From: Sediminibacterium sp.
GTDB taxonomy: Bacteria; Bacteroidota; Bacteroidia; Chitinophagales; Chitinophagaceae
Direction of reading: 5' to 3'
DNA: 39,261 nt
Assembly: GCA_028687975.1 (NCBI GenBank)
Contig: JAQTZD010000016.1
Coordinates: 1-39,261, forward strand
Both the position numbers and the translations under genes were made by a program. Positions 16,136 to 23,456 of this stretch are shown piece by piece (positions within the stretch are counted from its first letter, which is position 1; the number at the start of each line of letters is the position of its first letter). The notes under the pieces were generated by a model. It saw nothing but the letters and a program-made list of their open reading frames with translations. It ran no database searches and was not told where the DNA came from.

Positions 16136-17444
16136 GCAAGCGGTTTATCCGGTATATTTTATCAGGTTCGGCATTATACTGCTTGCATTTGGTATGCTGT
16201 TCGGCATCATCGGAGGGCTGCAATACGTGGTACCCGGATACCTGAAAGAAATACTCTCTTTCGAGCGGACCCGTCCGCTTCATGTTTCATCGGTGCTGTT
16301 CTGGATCATACTTACCGCAACCGGCGCCATTTTCACCTATGTGCAGGAACACAGCAAACGAAGCATGTATTCGGCTGTACAGGTCAAAATACAGTTCTAC
16401 CTGTTGGGCATTTCCATCCTGCTGATCATGGCCTGTTACCTCGCCGGTATATTTGGAGGAAGAGAATACTGGGAGTATCCACCCTATCTTTCCATTCCGA
16501 TTGTATTGGCATGGATCTTATTGCTCATCAATTTCATTCGCACTGTTGGCTCATTCAGGAAACAACCCGTATACATATGGATGTGGCTTACCGGCATTGT
16601 CTTCTTCCTGTTTACTTTTACTGAATCTTACCTGTGGGTGCTACCCTATTTCCGCCGGCACATTGTTAACGACATGACCATTCAGTGGAAGTCTTATGGC
16701 AGTATGGTAGGCTCCTGGAATCAGTTGGTGTATGGATCTGCTGCTTACCTGATGTGTAAAATCAGCGGTGACAAAAGCACGGCTTTCAGCAAAAAAGCAT
16801 TCGCGCTCTATTTCATAGGGCTCTTCAACCTCATGTTCAACTGGGGTCACCATATTTATACACTTCCAACCCATACCTATGTAAGGCAAATCAGTTATGC
16901 AGTCAGCATGACCGAGCTGTTCCTGCTCGGAAGAATCATCTGGGAATGGAAACAAAGTCTTTCAACGGCCCTGAAGTACCGGCATATAGCCAGTTACCGG
17001 TTGTTGTTTGCAGCAGATATCTGGGTATTCCTGAACCTGGTTCTGGCCATTGGCATGTCTGTGCCTGCAATCAATGTATATACCCACGGAACCCATATTA
17101 CTGTAGCTCATGCCATGGGAACCACCATTGGCATCAACACCATGCTGCTGCTGGCAATAGTTTCCGATATATTGAAGCATCAGCAACAGGGCAACAACAT
17201 GGGCAAAACCGGCTTCTGGCTGGCCAATACGTCTTTACTGTTGTTCTGGCTTTCCCTGATTGTGGCGGGTATCTGGAAGGCTCATTGGCAAATGAGTACA
17301 AATCCTCCAGCTTTTGCCAGTATGATGCAGCAATTACATCCGTTTTTTATGGTATTTCTGATTTCAGGAATTACCTTGGCAGCCGGAATACTGCTGATTC
17401 TGTTTTCCTTATTCAAAAAAGATCAACATGTTACAAGTAACTAA
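16116..17444 (+). CDS. NorB-like haem-copper nitric oxide reductase catalytic subunit with altered ligand positions
   Basis: The protein has 442 aa with about 12 membrane helices. Ligand positions: H56 (RPLHVSSVLF) fits the low-spin haem b ligand. H245-H246 in NWGHHIY fit two ligands of the non-haem metal. H332 in THITVAHAMG fits the high-spin haem. Two positions are unusual. The first metal His of the family is N202 (SWNQLVYG), and the second low-spin haem ligand is M334 where NorB and oxidases have His. The NorB glutamate four residues after the first His is Tyr here. A NorC-like cytochrome, RIC and NsrR-like regulators surround it, so NO reduction is the best-supported role, probably in one of the newer non-canonical NOR families (nNOR-like). 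ATG 16116 is chosen for its coupling to the cytochrome gene. Confidence 0.85.
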   Translation: MDSSTSKQAVYPVYFIRFGIILLAFGMLFGIIGGLQYVVPGYLKEILSFERTRPLHVSSVLFWIILTATGAIFTYVQEHSKRSMYSAVQVKIQFYLLGISILLIMACYLAGIFGGREYWEYPPYLSIPIVLAWILLLINFIRTVGSFRKQPVYIWMWLTGIVFFLFTFTESYLWVLPYFRRHIVNDMTIQWKSYGSMVGSWNQLVYGSAAYLMCKISGDKSTAFSKKAFALYFIGLFNLMFNWGHHIYTLPTHTYVRQISYAVSMTELFLLGRIIWEWKQSLSTALKYRHIASYRLLFAADIWVFLNLVLAIGMSVPAINVYTHGTHITVAHAMGTTIGINTMLLLAIVSDILKHQQQGNNMGKTGFWLANTSLLLFWLSLIVAGIWKAHWQMSTNPPAFASMMQQLHPFFMVFLISGITLAAGILLILFSLFKKDQHVTSN

Positions 17445-17865
17445 GATTTTCAGGTTTGAAACCGCTCATGCCATTCACGGATACAATGGGCATTGCAGAA
17501 ATATTCATGGGCATTCCTATGTATTGCATGTAACGGTGGGATCAGAAATTCCGGATCAGGAATACCTTCCTAAGCCCGGATTTGTAATTGATTTCAAAGA
17601 CCTGAAAAAAATGGTGAATGAGATCATTGTAAACCAATTTGATCATCACCTGATTTTATCCGAAGATTTTCTGGCAGAACATCCCAATACCGGCACGCCG
17701 GAAAACCTGATTGTATGGAAGATGGAGCCAACAGCGGAAAACATTCTTTTATACATCCGGAATATGTTGCTGAAAGCCTTACCGGCCAATATGCTGCTGA
17801 GAAAGCTCAAAATTTATGAAACCAGCGACTCCTATGCAGAATGGGAAAATACCGGCATTAAATAA
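17428..17865 (+). CDS. QueD/PTPS-family 6-pyruvoyl/6-carboxy-tetrahydropterin synthase-like enzyme
   Basis: The protein has 145 aa. The active-site set is complete: zinc ligands H14 (FETAHAI), H27 and H29 (RNIHGHSY), catalytic C23 in C-R-N-I-H-G-H, the D-H-H motif in NQFDHHLIL, PTAEN, and the late glutamate in KIYETSDSYAEW. The family converts dihydroneopterin triphosphate either to 6-carboxy-tetrahydropterin (queuosine pathway) or to 6-pyruvoyl-tetrahydropterin. The gene overlaps the NO reductase stop by 17 bases and is followed 9 bases later by an Rrf2 regulator, so it is expressed with NO reduction genes rather than with queuosine genes. Its role there is unknown. Confidence 0.88.
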   Translation: MLQVTKIFRFETAHAIHGYNGHCRNIHGHSYVLHVTVGSEIPDQEYLPKPGFVIDFKDLKKMVNEIIVNQFDHHLILSEDFLAEHPNTGTPENLIVWKMEPTAENILLYIRNMLLKALPANMLLRKLKIYETSDSYAEWENTGIK

Positions 17866-17874
17866 AACCCTACT

Positions 17875-18318
17875 ATGTTTTCAAAAGCAACTGAATATGC
17901 ATTAAGGGCCACCATTTATATTGCCCGTAAAAGCAGCGAAGAAAATAAACTGGGGATTGAAGAAATTGCCAAAGCCATCAATTCACCAAAGTCCTTTACT
18001 GCCAAAATTCTGCAGAAACTGACCGCCAACAACGGAATCATCAGCTCCGTGCGCGGACCCGGTGGCGGCTTTTATTTAAGCAGCAAAGCACAAAAAAGAC
18101 CAGTACGGGACATTCTGCATGTAATGGAAGAAGACGGTGTGCTGGGCAAGTGTGTGCTGGGATTAAAGAAATGTTCCGAAGCCATGCCCTGCCCCATGCA
18201 TGCGGAATACAAGGGCATTAAACAACAACTGATTCAGTTGTTTGAACATACCACCATTCAGCAGCTGGCACGAGACGCAGATAAAATTATCCCATCAAAT
18301 AAGCAAGGCCGTCATTAA
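17875..18318 (+). CDS. Rrf2-family Fe-S regulator, NsrR-like (plus-strand operon)
   Basis: The protein has 147 aa. The winged HTH spans about residues 25-70 (IEEIAKAINSPKSFTAKILQKLT, VRGPGGGFYLS). The Fe-S ligand cysteines C93, C100 and C106 lie in GKCVLGLKKCSEAMPCPMH, the spacing seen in NsrR and IscR relatives. NsrR proteins lose or nitrosylate the cluster in NO and then derepress NO-detoxification genes. This is the last gene of the cytochrome c / NO reductase operon, so feedback through the dyad at 15699 is likely. Its 3' end overlaps by 32 bases the 3' end of a second Rrf2 gene on the other strand. Confidence 0.9.
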   Translation: MFSKATEYALRATIYIARKSSEENKLGIEEIAKAINSPKSFTAKILQKLTANNGIISSVRGPGGGFYLSSKAQKRPVRDILHVMEEDGVLGKCVLGLKKCSEAMPCPMHAEYKGIKQQLIQLFEHTTIQQLARDADKIIPSNKQGRH

Positions 18319-18718
18319 CCGGCTCCAGTAAATCGCTGATTTTTTTCTGCTGGCACATATTTTTAAACCCATCCCTGATGATTTTATAGTCATCGTGTAT
18401 CGGGCAGGGATGTGTGGCAGAGCATTTGCTCAGGCCAAGACCACATTGTTGAAATATTTCGGTACCGTCGATGGCATGAATGATTTTGAGCAGGGATTGA
18501 TTTTTCTGTTTTCCGGTTATAAAAAACCCACCGTTCGGTCCCTTCATACTGTTGATCACATCCTCCTTTACCAGTGTTTGCAACATCTTTCCTACGGTAT
18601 GCTCACTGGCGTTGATGAAGGTGGCGATTTCCCGGATACCGGCTTTTTCACCGGTCTCCATTTTGGTTGCAAGATAGATTACCGCCTTGATGGCTGTTTT
18701 ACAGGTGAGGCTCAGCAT
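18287..18718 (-). CDS. Rrf2-family Fe-S regulator, NsrR-like (minus-strand operon)
   Basis: The protein has 143 aa and is clearly paralogous to the convergent Rrf2 gene but not a recent copy. The HTH is IREIATFINASEHTVGKMLQTLV and the wing is MKGPNGGFFITG. The Fe-S cysteines C92, C99 and C105 lie in QCGLGLSKCSATHPCPIH. It is the last gene of the eight-gene RIC operon, and its start codon overlaps the stop of the DUF59 gene. The two regulators end tail-to-tail with a 32-base overlap, so each operon carries its own sensor at its end. Confidence 0.9.
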   Translation of the reverse strand: MLSLTCKTAIKAVIYLATKMETGEKAGIREIATFINASEHTVGKMLQTLVKEDVINSMKGPNGGFFITGKQKNQSLLKIIHAIDGTEIFQQCGLGLSKCSATHPCPIHDDYKIIRDGFKNMCQQKKISDLLEPVNDGLAYLMG

Positions 18719-19044
18719 TATTGATTATTTAAAAATTCGCGTCCTGTTTCAGAAATCATTTCGTGGTTCCAGGGCGGATCAAAACTCAGTTCCACTATTG
18801 CTTCATCGCCAACAAAACAAGCTTTAAGCGCTTCTTTTGCCGCAAGTGTAATGGATTCTCCCATGGGGCAGAACTGTGTAGTGAGGGTCATTGTACAATA
18901 TACTTTCCGGTTTGCTTCGTCAAAATCAATCTGGTACACCAGACCCAGGTCTACGATGTTCAACCCGATTTCCGGATCCACCACATCCTGTAATGCAGCA
19001 AGAGCAACAGTGGCTTTGAGTTGGTTATTGGTAATTACATTCAT
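18718..19044 (-). CDS. DUF59/MIP18-family Fe-S cluster assembly factor (SufT/PaaD-like)
   Basis: The protein has 108 aa. It begins with the typical LQDVVDPEIGLNIVDLGLVYQIDFDE and continues with MTLTTQFCPMGE, carrying the single conserved cysteine, and ELSFDPPWNHEMISE. These are the signature blocks of the family that helps to mature Fe-S proteins. Its start overlaps the stop of the upstream 12-helix gene (ATGA), and its stop overlaps the start of the Rrf2 gene. Next to RIC and two Fe-S regulators it probably serves cluster repair or maturation after NO damage. Confidence 0.9.
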   Translation of the reverse strand: MNVITNNQLKATVALAALQDVVDPEIGLNIVDLGLVYQIDFDEANRKVYCTMTLTTQFCPMGESITLAAKEALKACFVGDEAIVELSFDPPWNHEMISETGREFLNNQ

Positions 19045-20333
19045 AACACAGCGGGTTTGTGCAGCAACAGTCTGATCACATTCCAGTTATACAAAACTGA
19101 ACTGACCAGCAATAATACGGCAGCAGCGTGTAATACAATCTGGTTTTGCGATAAAATTCCTCCGCAGAACAATACAAACCCCGCCAGATAGGCCAGACTC
19201 ATCCATTTGAAAACGGATTCATTGAAGAGGTCCTTCGAATTGGGCGTTTTCTGCTTGCCCGCCAGTAAATGATATACTTTATTCCAAATAATAAACGGCA
19301 GGGTTTTGAAAGTCATTCCGAGAATAATGGCAGTGATCCAACCAAACAGGATTACAAAACCATATGCGGTAACAAATACCGTATTTCCGGCAGGATCGAA
19401 AATAAGCAAGAGCACAATCACCACCAGAAATACAAGGGGCAGAAACAGCATAAGTACAGACAAAAGGGAAAACTGCATGGGATCATCTACTTTTTTACGA
19501 ATGCGTTGCTGATAACTACGGAAACAAAAAAGTGCAAACAACACCAAGCCGGCCGCTACAGCAGCTACAGACAACAACAGCCAGACCCGGTTATCCGAAT
19601 ACAGGAAAAATCCAATAAACGACAGCAGGCCTCCATTGATGAGCCCATAGATCCACCAGAGCATCTGCGGATGGCTGTATTTGGAAATCAGGAACATGGG
19701 AATGAGCCTGGAACCAACACCTATCACCAGTAACAGAAACCATCCTGCAATACCCAGGTGCGCATGCACGGGTAAATAATCCAGCGATCCGTGAGACAGT
19801 ACCTGATGGGTAAAATTATAAACCAGCAACAACCCAACCGTAACCGTTGCCAGCAGCCACAATGTGGCAGTGAAAACAAAAAATGCATGTACATTTTCTT
19901 CCTTGCTCTTAGACATACTGATGGCCAGGTTCAGCAGGTAGAGCAATACCGAAAACAAAATCAGCCAGCCGCCATACTGAGCAGGCCATCCCATATCAAA
20001 TACATAAAAACCATAACAGAGCAGCGCAATACCCAAACCGGCCAGCACAAAAGAAATCTGTGCCATTACCGGGCTGTACAGTTTTCGTTCAATCAATACG
20101 GGCACCAGCTGGTAACTGGCTCCCAGGATCATCATGGTACCCCAGCCAAGCGCCATGATATGGGTGATGGCCAGAATATGCGGATGAAAATAATGACCGG
20201 TAAATGCATTGGAAGAAAATACCAGCAGCAGGGTTGCGGCCAGATAGGCCAGTGAAGCATACCCGTAAAATGGCAATACCACCTGGTGGCTGGTTGTATT
20301 AGATGTAGCTGTATCGTTTACTCCTCCAAACAT
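19041..20333 (-). CDS. Twelve-helix NnrS-like / haem-copper-oxidase-subunit-I-like membrane protein
   Basis: The protein has 430 aa, with about 12 hydrophobic helices. His residues cluster in the helices: H47, H50, H52 and H58 in HYFHPHILAITHIMALGW, H176 and H181, and H190-A-H192 in LPVHAHLGIAGW. This looks like haem or metal ligation and resembles NnrS and the short haem-copper-like proteins often labelled cytochrome c oxidase subunit I. The double HH and HxH sites of a real oxidase active centre are not recognisable in the canonical order, so it is probably not an oxidase. NnrS proteins protect against NO stress, which fits this operon. The gene overlaps the DUF59 start and lies 1 base from the DUF1858 gene. 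Confidence 0.75.
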   Translation of the reverse strand: MFGGVNDTATSNTTSHQVVLPFYGYASLAYLAATLLLVFSSNAFTGHYFHPHILAITHIMALGWGTMMILGASYQLVPVLIERKLYSPVMAQISFVLAGLGIALLCYGFYVFDMGWPAQYGGWLILFSVLLYLLNLAISMSKSKEENVHAFFVFTATLWLLATVTVGLLLVYNFTHQVLSHGSLDYLPVHAHLGIAGWFLLLVIGVGSRLIPMFLISKYSHPQMLWWIYGLINGGLLSFIGFFLYSDNRVWLLLSVAAVAAGLVLFALFCFRSYQQRIRKKVDDPMQFSLLSVLMLFLPLVFLVVIVLLLIFDPAGNTVFVTAYGFVILFGWITAIILGMTFKTLPFIIWNKVYHLLAGKQKTPNSKDLFNESVFKWMSLAYLAGFVLFCGGILSQNQIVLHAAAVLLLVSSVLYNWNVIRLLLHKPAVL

Positions 20334-20334
20334 A

Positions 20335-21180
20335 TCAATCCCTGTAAATTAACAGTTCTACCCGATCTGTATCTATTTCTTTGATGCGATAACTCAATTT
20401 TCTTTCCTCCAGTTCGGGCAACAGAAACACCGGAATTCGTTTATGGTGTACCAGGAGGGCTTGATGCACAGGTAAATTTTCCAGCGCTTCCAGTATCCTG
20501 TGCATCGGCTGTGGCATGGGCAGTTCCCGCACATCAATGGTTTCCAGGTGCCCCTGAAAACGGTTCAGGGCTTCATCCCAATCTGCCGACGTAGCTTTGC
20601 CCACCGCTGAATCCGAAACAGATGGAAGTGGCTGCATGGAAGCAACCGGAGCTGTACCCTGTGCTTCTGTTCTATAAAAAAAAGTGTGCACCAACCCTGG
20701 CATTTTTGCACTAACATAAGACTCAAACCCTTCTTTACCGAGCAATTGACGCAACGGTGTGGGTTCAAAACTGTTGATGATATTCAGCACTTCTCCCGGC
20801 TGAAGCCCGCGGATTTTATTCAGAATATGATTCAGGGGATCCGTTCCTGAATCGATCAATGCACGCACATCCAGTTCAATTATTTTGGAAGAAGGAATCT
20901 GCTGGAGATAATCGGGCATGCGCTCATTGACCACTTCGTCCCGGGCTTCCACGGTCCGGTCTATTTCAAAGCCGAGCGGCTCCAATGCATTGAAGAAATC
21001 TTCCGGACTGCAGCCCCCAATTTTTGAAGCCATGGAAATACTGGTTCTTCCTGCTATCACTTTTCTAAGAATGGGATTCCGAAGCTTATTGAATTTGGGC
21101 GAAATGCCTGTAATGGCATCCAGGGCTCCCGGATGCTGTTTAAGCAAGGCTGCAATTTTCGTATTGGCATTGATCTTCAT
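20335..21180 (-). CDS. DUF1858-DUF2249-DUF2249 protein
   Basis: The protein has 281 aa. Residues 1-65 are a DUF1858 domain (MKINANTKIAALLKQHPGAL ... ISMASKIGGCSPEDFFNALE), a small helical module that is related to the N-terminal ScdA/DUF542 module and sits before hemerythrins and hybrid-cluster-type proteins. Two DUF2249 domains follow: SKIIELDVRALIDSGTDPLN with GEVLNIINSFEPTPLRQLL, and LETIDVRELPMPQPMHRILEALENLP. DUF2249 resembles the TusA fold and is common in NO and denitrification clusters. It likely belongs to the cluster-repair or NO response function, biochemically unproven. ATG 21180 is chosen because longer versions would overlap the lipoprotein gene. Confidence 0.82.
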   Translation of the reverse strand: MKINANTKIAALLKQHPGALDAITGISPKFNKLRNPILRKVIAGRTSISMASKIGGCSPEDFFNALEPLGFEIDRTVEARDEVVNERMPDYLQQIPSSKIIELDVRALIDSGTDPLNHILNKIRGLQPGEVLNIINSFEPTPLRQLLGKEGFESYVSAKMPGLVHTFFYRTEAQGTAPVASMQPLPSVSDSAVGKATSADWDEALNRFQGHLETIDVRELPMPQPMHRILEALENLPVHQALLVHHKRIPVFLLPELEERKLSYRIKEIDTDRVELLIYRD

Positions 21181-21187
21181 GATAGCG

Positions 21188-21661
21188 CTATTCAAAGTAG
21201 GTAGAATACAGGTTGATCTGCTGACCGATCTCCTGGTATATTTTAGCAGACTGTTCTGCAGTGCCTGCATTTTTCAATGCTTTTACCTGCGCCATCAATG
21301 GCACCAGCCATTGGTGCAGGGCCTCATGATCCGGTCCTTTCATGGCACATTCCTTCACCATTTTATTCAGCCCTTCCTGCAATTTTTCAGCGGCTTGCTG
21401 ATAGCCGGCCTGATCCTGCGGCACCGCAGCGGCAATGGTTCCCTTCAGCAAGGCAACATTTTCGTTGGTGGCTGCATCGGCTTTCCATTTAGCGCCGTTG
21501 TTTAATACGATCCCGGTGTTGCCGGAAGCAGTTTCCGCTGCGGGTGTTGCCGCCGGAGTGCTGTCCGTAGCATGTTCATGGTCTTCGTGGCCTTCGTGCT
21601 GTTGACTGTTACATGCCAGCAGGAACGCTGACGCGATTAGAAGTGTGGATAGTTTGCTCAT
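21188..21661 (-). CDS. His-rich lipoprotein of unknown function
   Basis: The protein has 157 aa. The lipobox SAFLLAC puts the lipidated Cys at residue 17, directly followed by NSQQHEGHEDHEHATDS, a His/Asp/Glu-rich stretch that could bind metal. A Pro/Ala/Thr linker follows. The rest is predicted helical (VALLKGTIAAAVPQDQAGYQQAAEKLQEGL, LVPLMAQVKALKN). It has no family I can name. Its start lies 53 bases inside the end of the NDH-2 gene, an unusually long overlap, but the lipobox fixes the start. It probably acts in the periplasm beside the NO-related membrane proteins. Confidence 0.8.
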   Translation of the reverse strand: MSKLSTLLIASAFLLACNSQQHEGHEDHEHATDSTPAATPAAETASGNTGIVLNNGAKWKADAATNENVALLKGTIAAAVPQDQAGYQQAAEKLQEGLNKMVKECAMKGPDHEALHQWLVPLMAQVKALKNAGTAEQSAKIYQEIGQQINLYSTYFE

Positions 21662-22952
21662 GTTTTACACTTGTGTTATTTTTTGAAGTTGGTTGTATAA
21701 TCAAACGAAGTGATTGATCGTAAGTAAAGTACTGCCATGCCCAGTTCACTAAAATCAGCAGGCGATTCTTGATCCCGATGATCGACATCAGGTGAATGAA
21801 CATCCATACAACCCAGGCAATAAATCCTTTCAAACGCACCCTGCCAATTTCTGCAGTAGCCAGATTACGCCCCACAGTAGCCATGCTGCCCCGATCCTTG
21901 TATTGGAAAGATACGAGACTTTGTCTGGCAACTATTCTGCGAAGATTTTCTGCCAGCAGACCTGCCTGTTGAATCGCCACCTGTGCCACCTGGGGATGTC
22001 CTTTGGGCCATTCACTGCTTTGCATTGCTGCAATATCTCCAATAGCAAAAACCCGCTGTGCATTTTGTACTTCATTGTACTCGTTCACCAAAATCCGGTT
22101 ACCTGCTGCAATAGATCCGGAAGGTATACCGGGGATCACTACCCCCTTCACTCCTGCTGCCCAGATCAGGTTCTTACTGTAGATGCAATCTCCATTGCTC
22201 AGTTGTACCCTGAATCCATCATAATCTTTTACAGAGGTATTGGTTTGTACCTCCACACCCAATTCCTCCAGATAAGCTTTGACCGATGTTCCCGAAGCTG
22301 CGCTCATCCTGTTCAGTAATCCGGGAGCTGCTTCCAGCAGATAAATATGCATCTGCTTAAAGTTCAGCTCGGCATAATCTTTCGGAAGAATTTTCTTTTT
22401 CATTTCGGCAATGGCACCCGCCAGTTCTACACCGGTAGGACCGCCGCCAACAATCACCACATTCAACAGTGCTGCACGATCAATCGGATTCGTAACATTG
22501 AGCGCCTGCTCATAGTGCTGCAACAAAGTATTCCTTAACAGCAGGGCTTCCGAAACAGATTTCATGGAATAGGCATGCTGTTGGAGTTGCGTAAGATTAA
22601 AATAATTGGTGGCAGCACCCTGAGCCAGTACCAGGTAATCGTAATGCAGTTCTCCCAATTCTGTTTGCAGTTTTTGCTGCGCCGGGTCGATGGACCGTAC
22701 CTCTGTCATCCGGACAACAATATGCTTCTTCCGCTGAAACACTTTTCGCAAAGGAAAACTAATGCTGCTGGGTTCCAGTCCTGCTGTAGCCACCTGGTAC
22801 AACAGGGGCTGAAACTGGTGATAATTGTTCTTATCCAGCAGCACTACCTGAAAATAATCCGCATCAAGCTTCCTGGCCAGTGTAAGACCGGCAAATCCGG
22901 CTCCGACAATGACTACTCTTTTCTGAAAGGGACGCGGACGGGGAATTTTCAT
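21609..22952 (-). CDS. Type-II NADH:quinone oxidoreductase (NDH-2)
   Basis: The protein has 447 aa. The FAD-binding motif is VVIVGAGFAGLTLARKL near residues 13-29, followed by NNYHQFQPLLYQVATAGLEP, which is strongly conserved in NDH-2. The NADH-binding motif is VVIVGGGPTGVELAGAIAEM. The quinone/FAD motif AIGDIAAM and the C-terminal amphipathic membrane-binding segment (GFIAWVVWMFIHLMSIIGIKNRLLILVNWAWQY) are present. It reduces menaquinone without pumping protons. Being inside the RIC operon it can supply quinol during NO stress when Fe-S-dependent complex I is damaged. ATG 22952 avoids overlap with the hemerythrin gene. Confidence 0.93.
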   Translation of the reverse strand: MKIPRPRPFQKRVVIVGAGFAGLTLARKLDADYFQVVLLDKNNYHQFQPLLYQVATAGLEPSSISFPLRKVFQRKKHIVVRMTEVRSIDPAQQKLQTELGELHYDYLVLAQGAATNYFNLTQLQQHAYSMKSVSEALLLRNTLLQHYEQALNVTNPIDRAALLNVVIVGGGPTGVELAGAIAEMKKKILPKDYAELNFKQMHIYLLEAAPGLLNRMSAASGTSVKAYLEELGVEVQTNTSVKDYDGFRVQLSNGDCIYSKNLIWAAGVKGVVIPGIPSGSIAAGNRILVNEYNEVQNAQRVFAIGDIAAMQSSEWPKGHPQVAQVAIQQAGLLAENLRRIVARQSLVSFQYKDRGSMATVGRNLATAEIGRVRLKGFIAWVVWMFIHLMSIIGIKNRLLILVNWAWQYFTYDQSLRLIIQPTSKNNTSVKHEQTIHTSNRVSVPAGM

Positions 22953-22956
22953 GATT

Positions 22957-23445
22957 TTACTTTTTGATTTCCCAAAAAATATCAGGCCATTGCTCATCTA
23001 TATCGTGCTTACTGCTCGAAAATCGCTTTGCGATCCCGAGGAGTTCATCTACGCCCAATACTTCCTGTATTTGATTAAACAGATCTCTTTCCTCAAAACG
23101 GATATGCTTTTCCAGTTCATTGGCAAACAGATGCAGCAATACTTCATCGGAAGGATTGTTTTCAATATCCCGGATCAGCGAATAAATAAATACATGATCC
23201 GCTTCAGCTCTTTTTCTTAAAGCATCATCAGAAGCCAGCCTGCTGAACAGGAGTTCTTCCTCTTCCTTAAAATGACTGGCCAGATCTTCTTTAAAGAAAT
23301 ACAGTACATATTTACTGATTCTTTCCGCCGGAATCGATTTAGACAATCCCTGCCTGATTTTCCAGATCAGCAATAAACCAAAATGATGGTCTTTGGAAAA
23401 AGAAATGATCGCAGGATGTCTTTTTATGGGAGATGGAGCTGTCAT
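22957..23445 (-). CDS. Hemerythrin-like di-iron protein
   Basis: The protein has 162 aa, a four-helix bundle with hemerythrin ligands at regular spacing: H20 or H21 (KDHHFGLLL), H58 and E62 (HFKEEEELLF), H84 (EADHVFIYSL), then H114 and E118/D121 (KHIRFEERDLF). It is placed between RIC and NDH-2, 11 bases after RIC. Bacterial hemerythrins bind O2 or NO or act in iron supply for repair. A partner role to RIC is likely but inferred. Confidence 0.87.
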   Translation of the reverse strand: MTAPSPIKRHPAIISFSKDHHFGLLLIWKIRQGLSKSIPAERISKYVLYFFKEDLASHFKEEEELLFSRLASDDALRKRAEADHVFIYSLIRDIENNPSDEVLLHLFANELEKHIRFEERDLFNQIQEVLGVDELLGIAKRFSSSKHDIDEQWPDIFWEIKK

Positions 23446-23456
23446 GGTAAAAGGTT

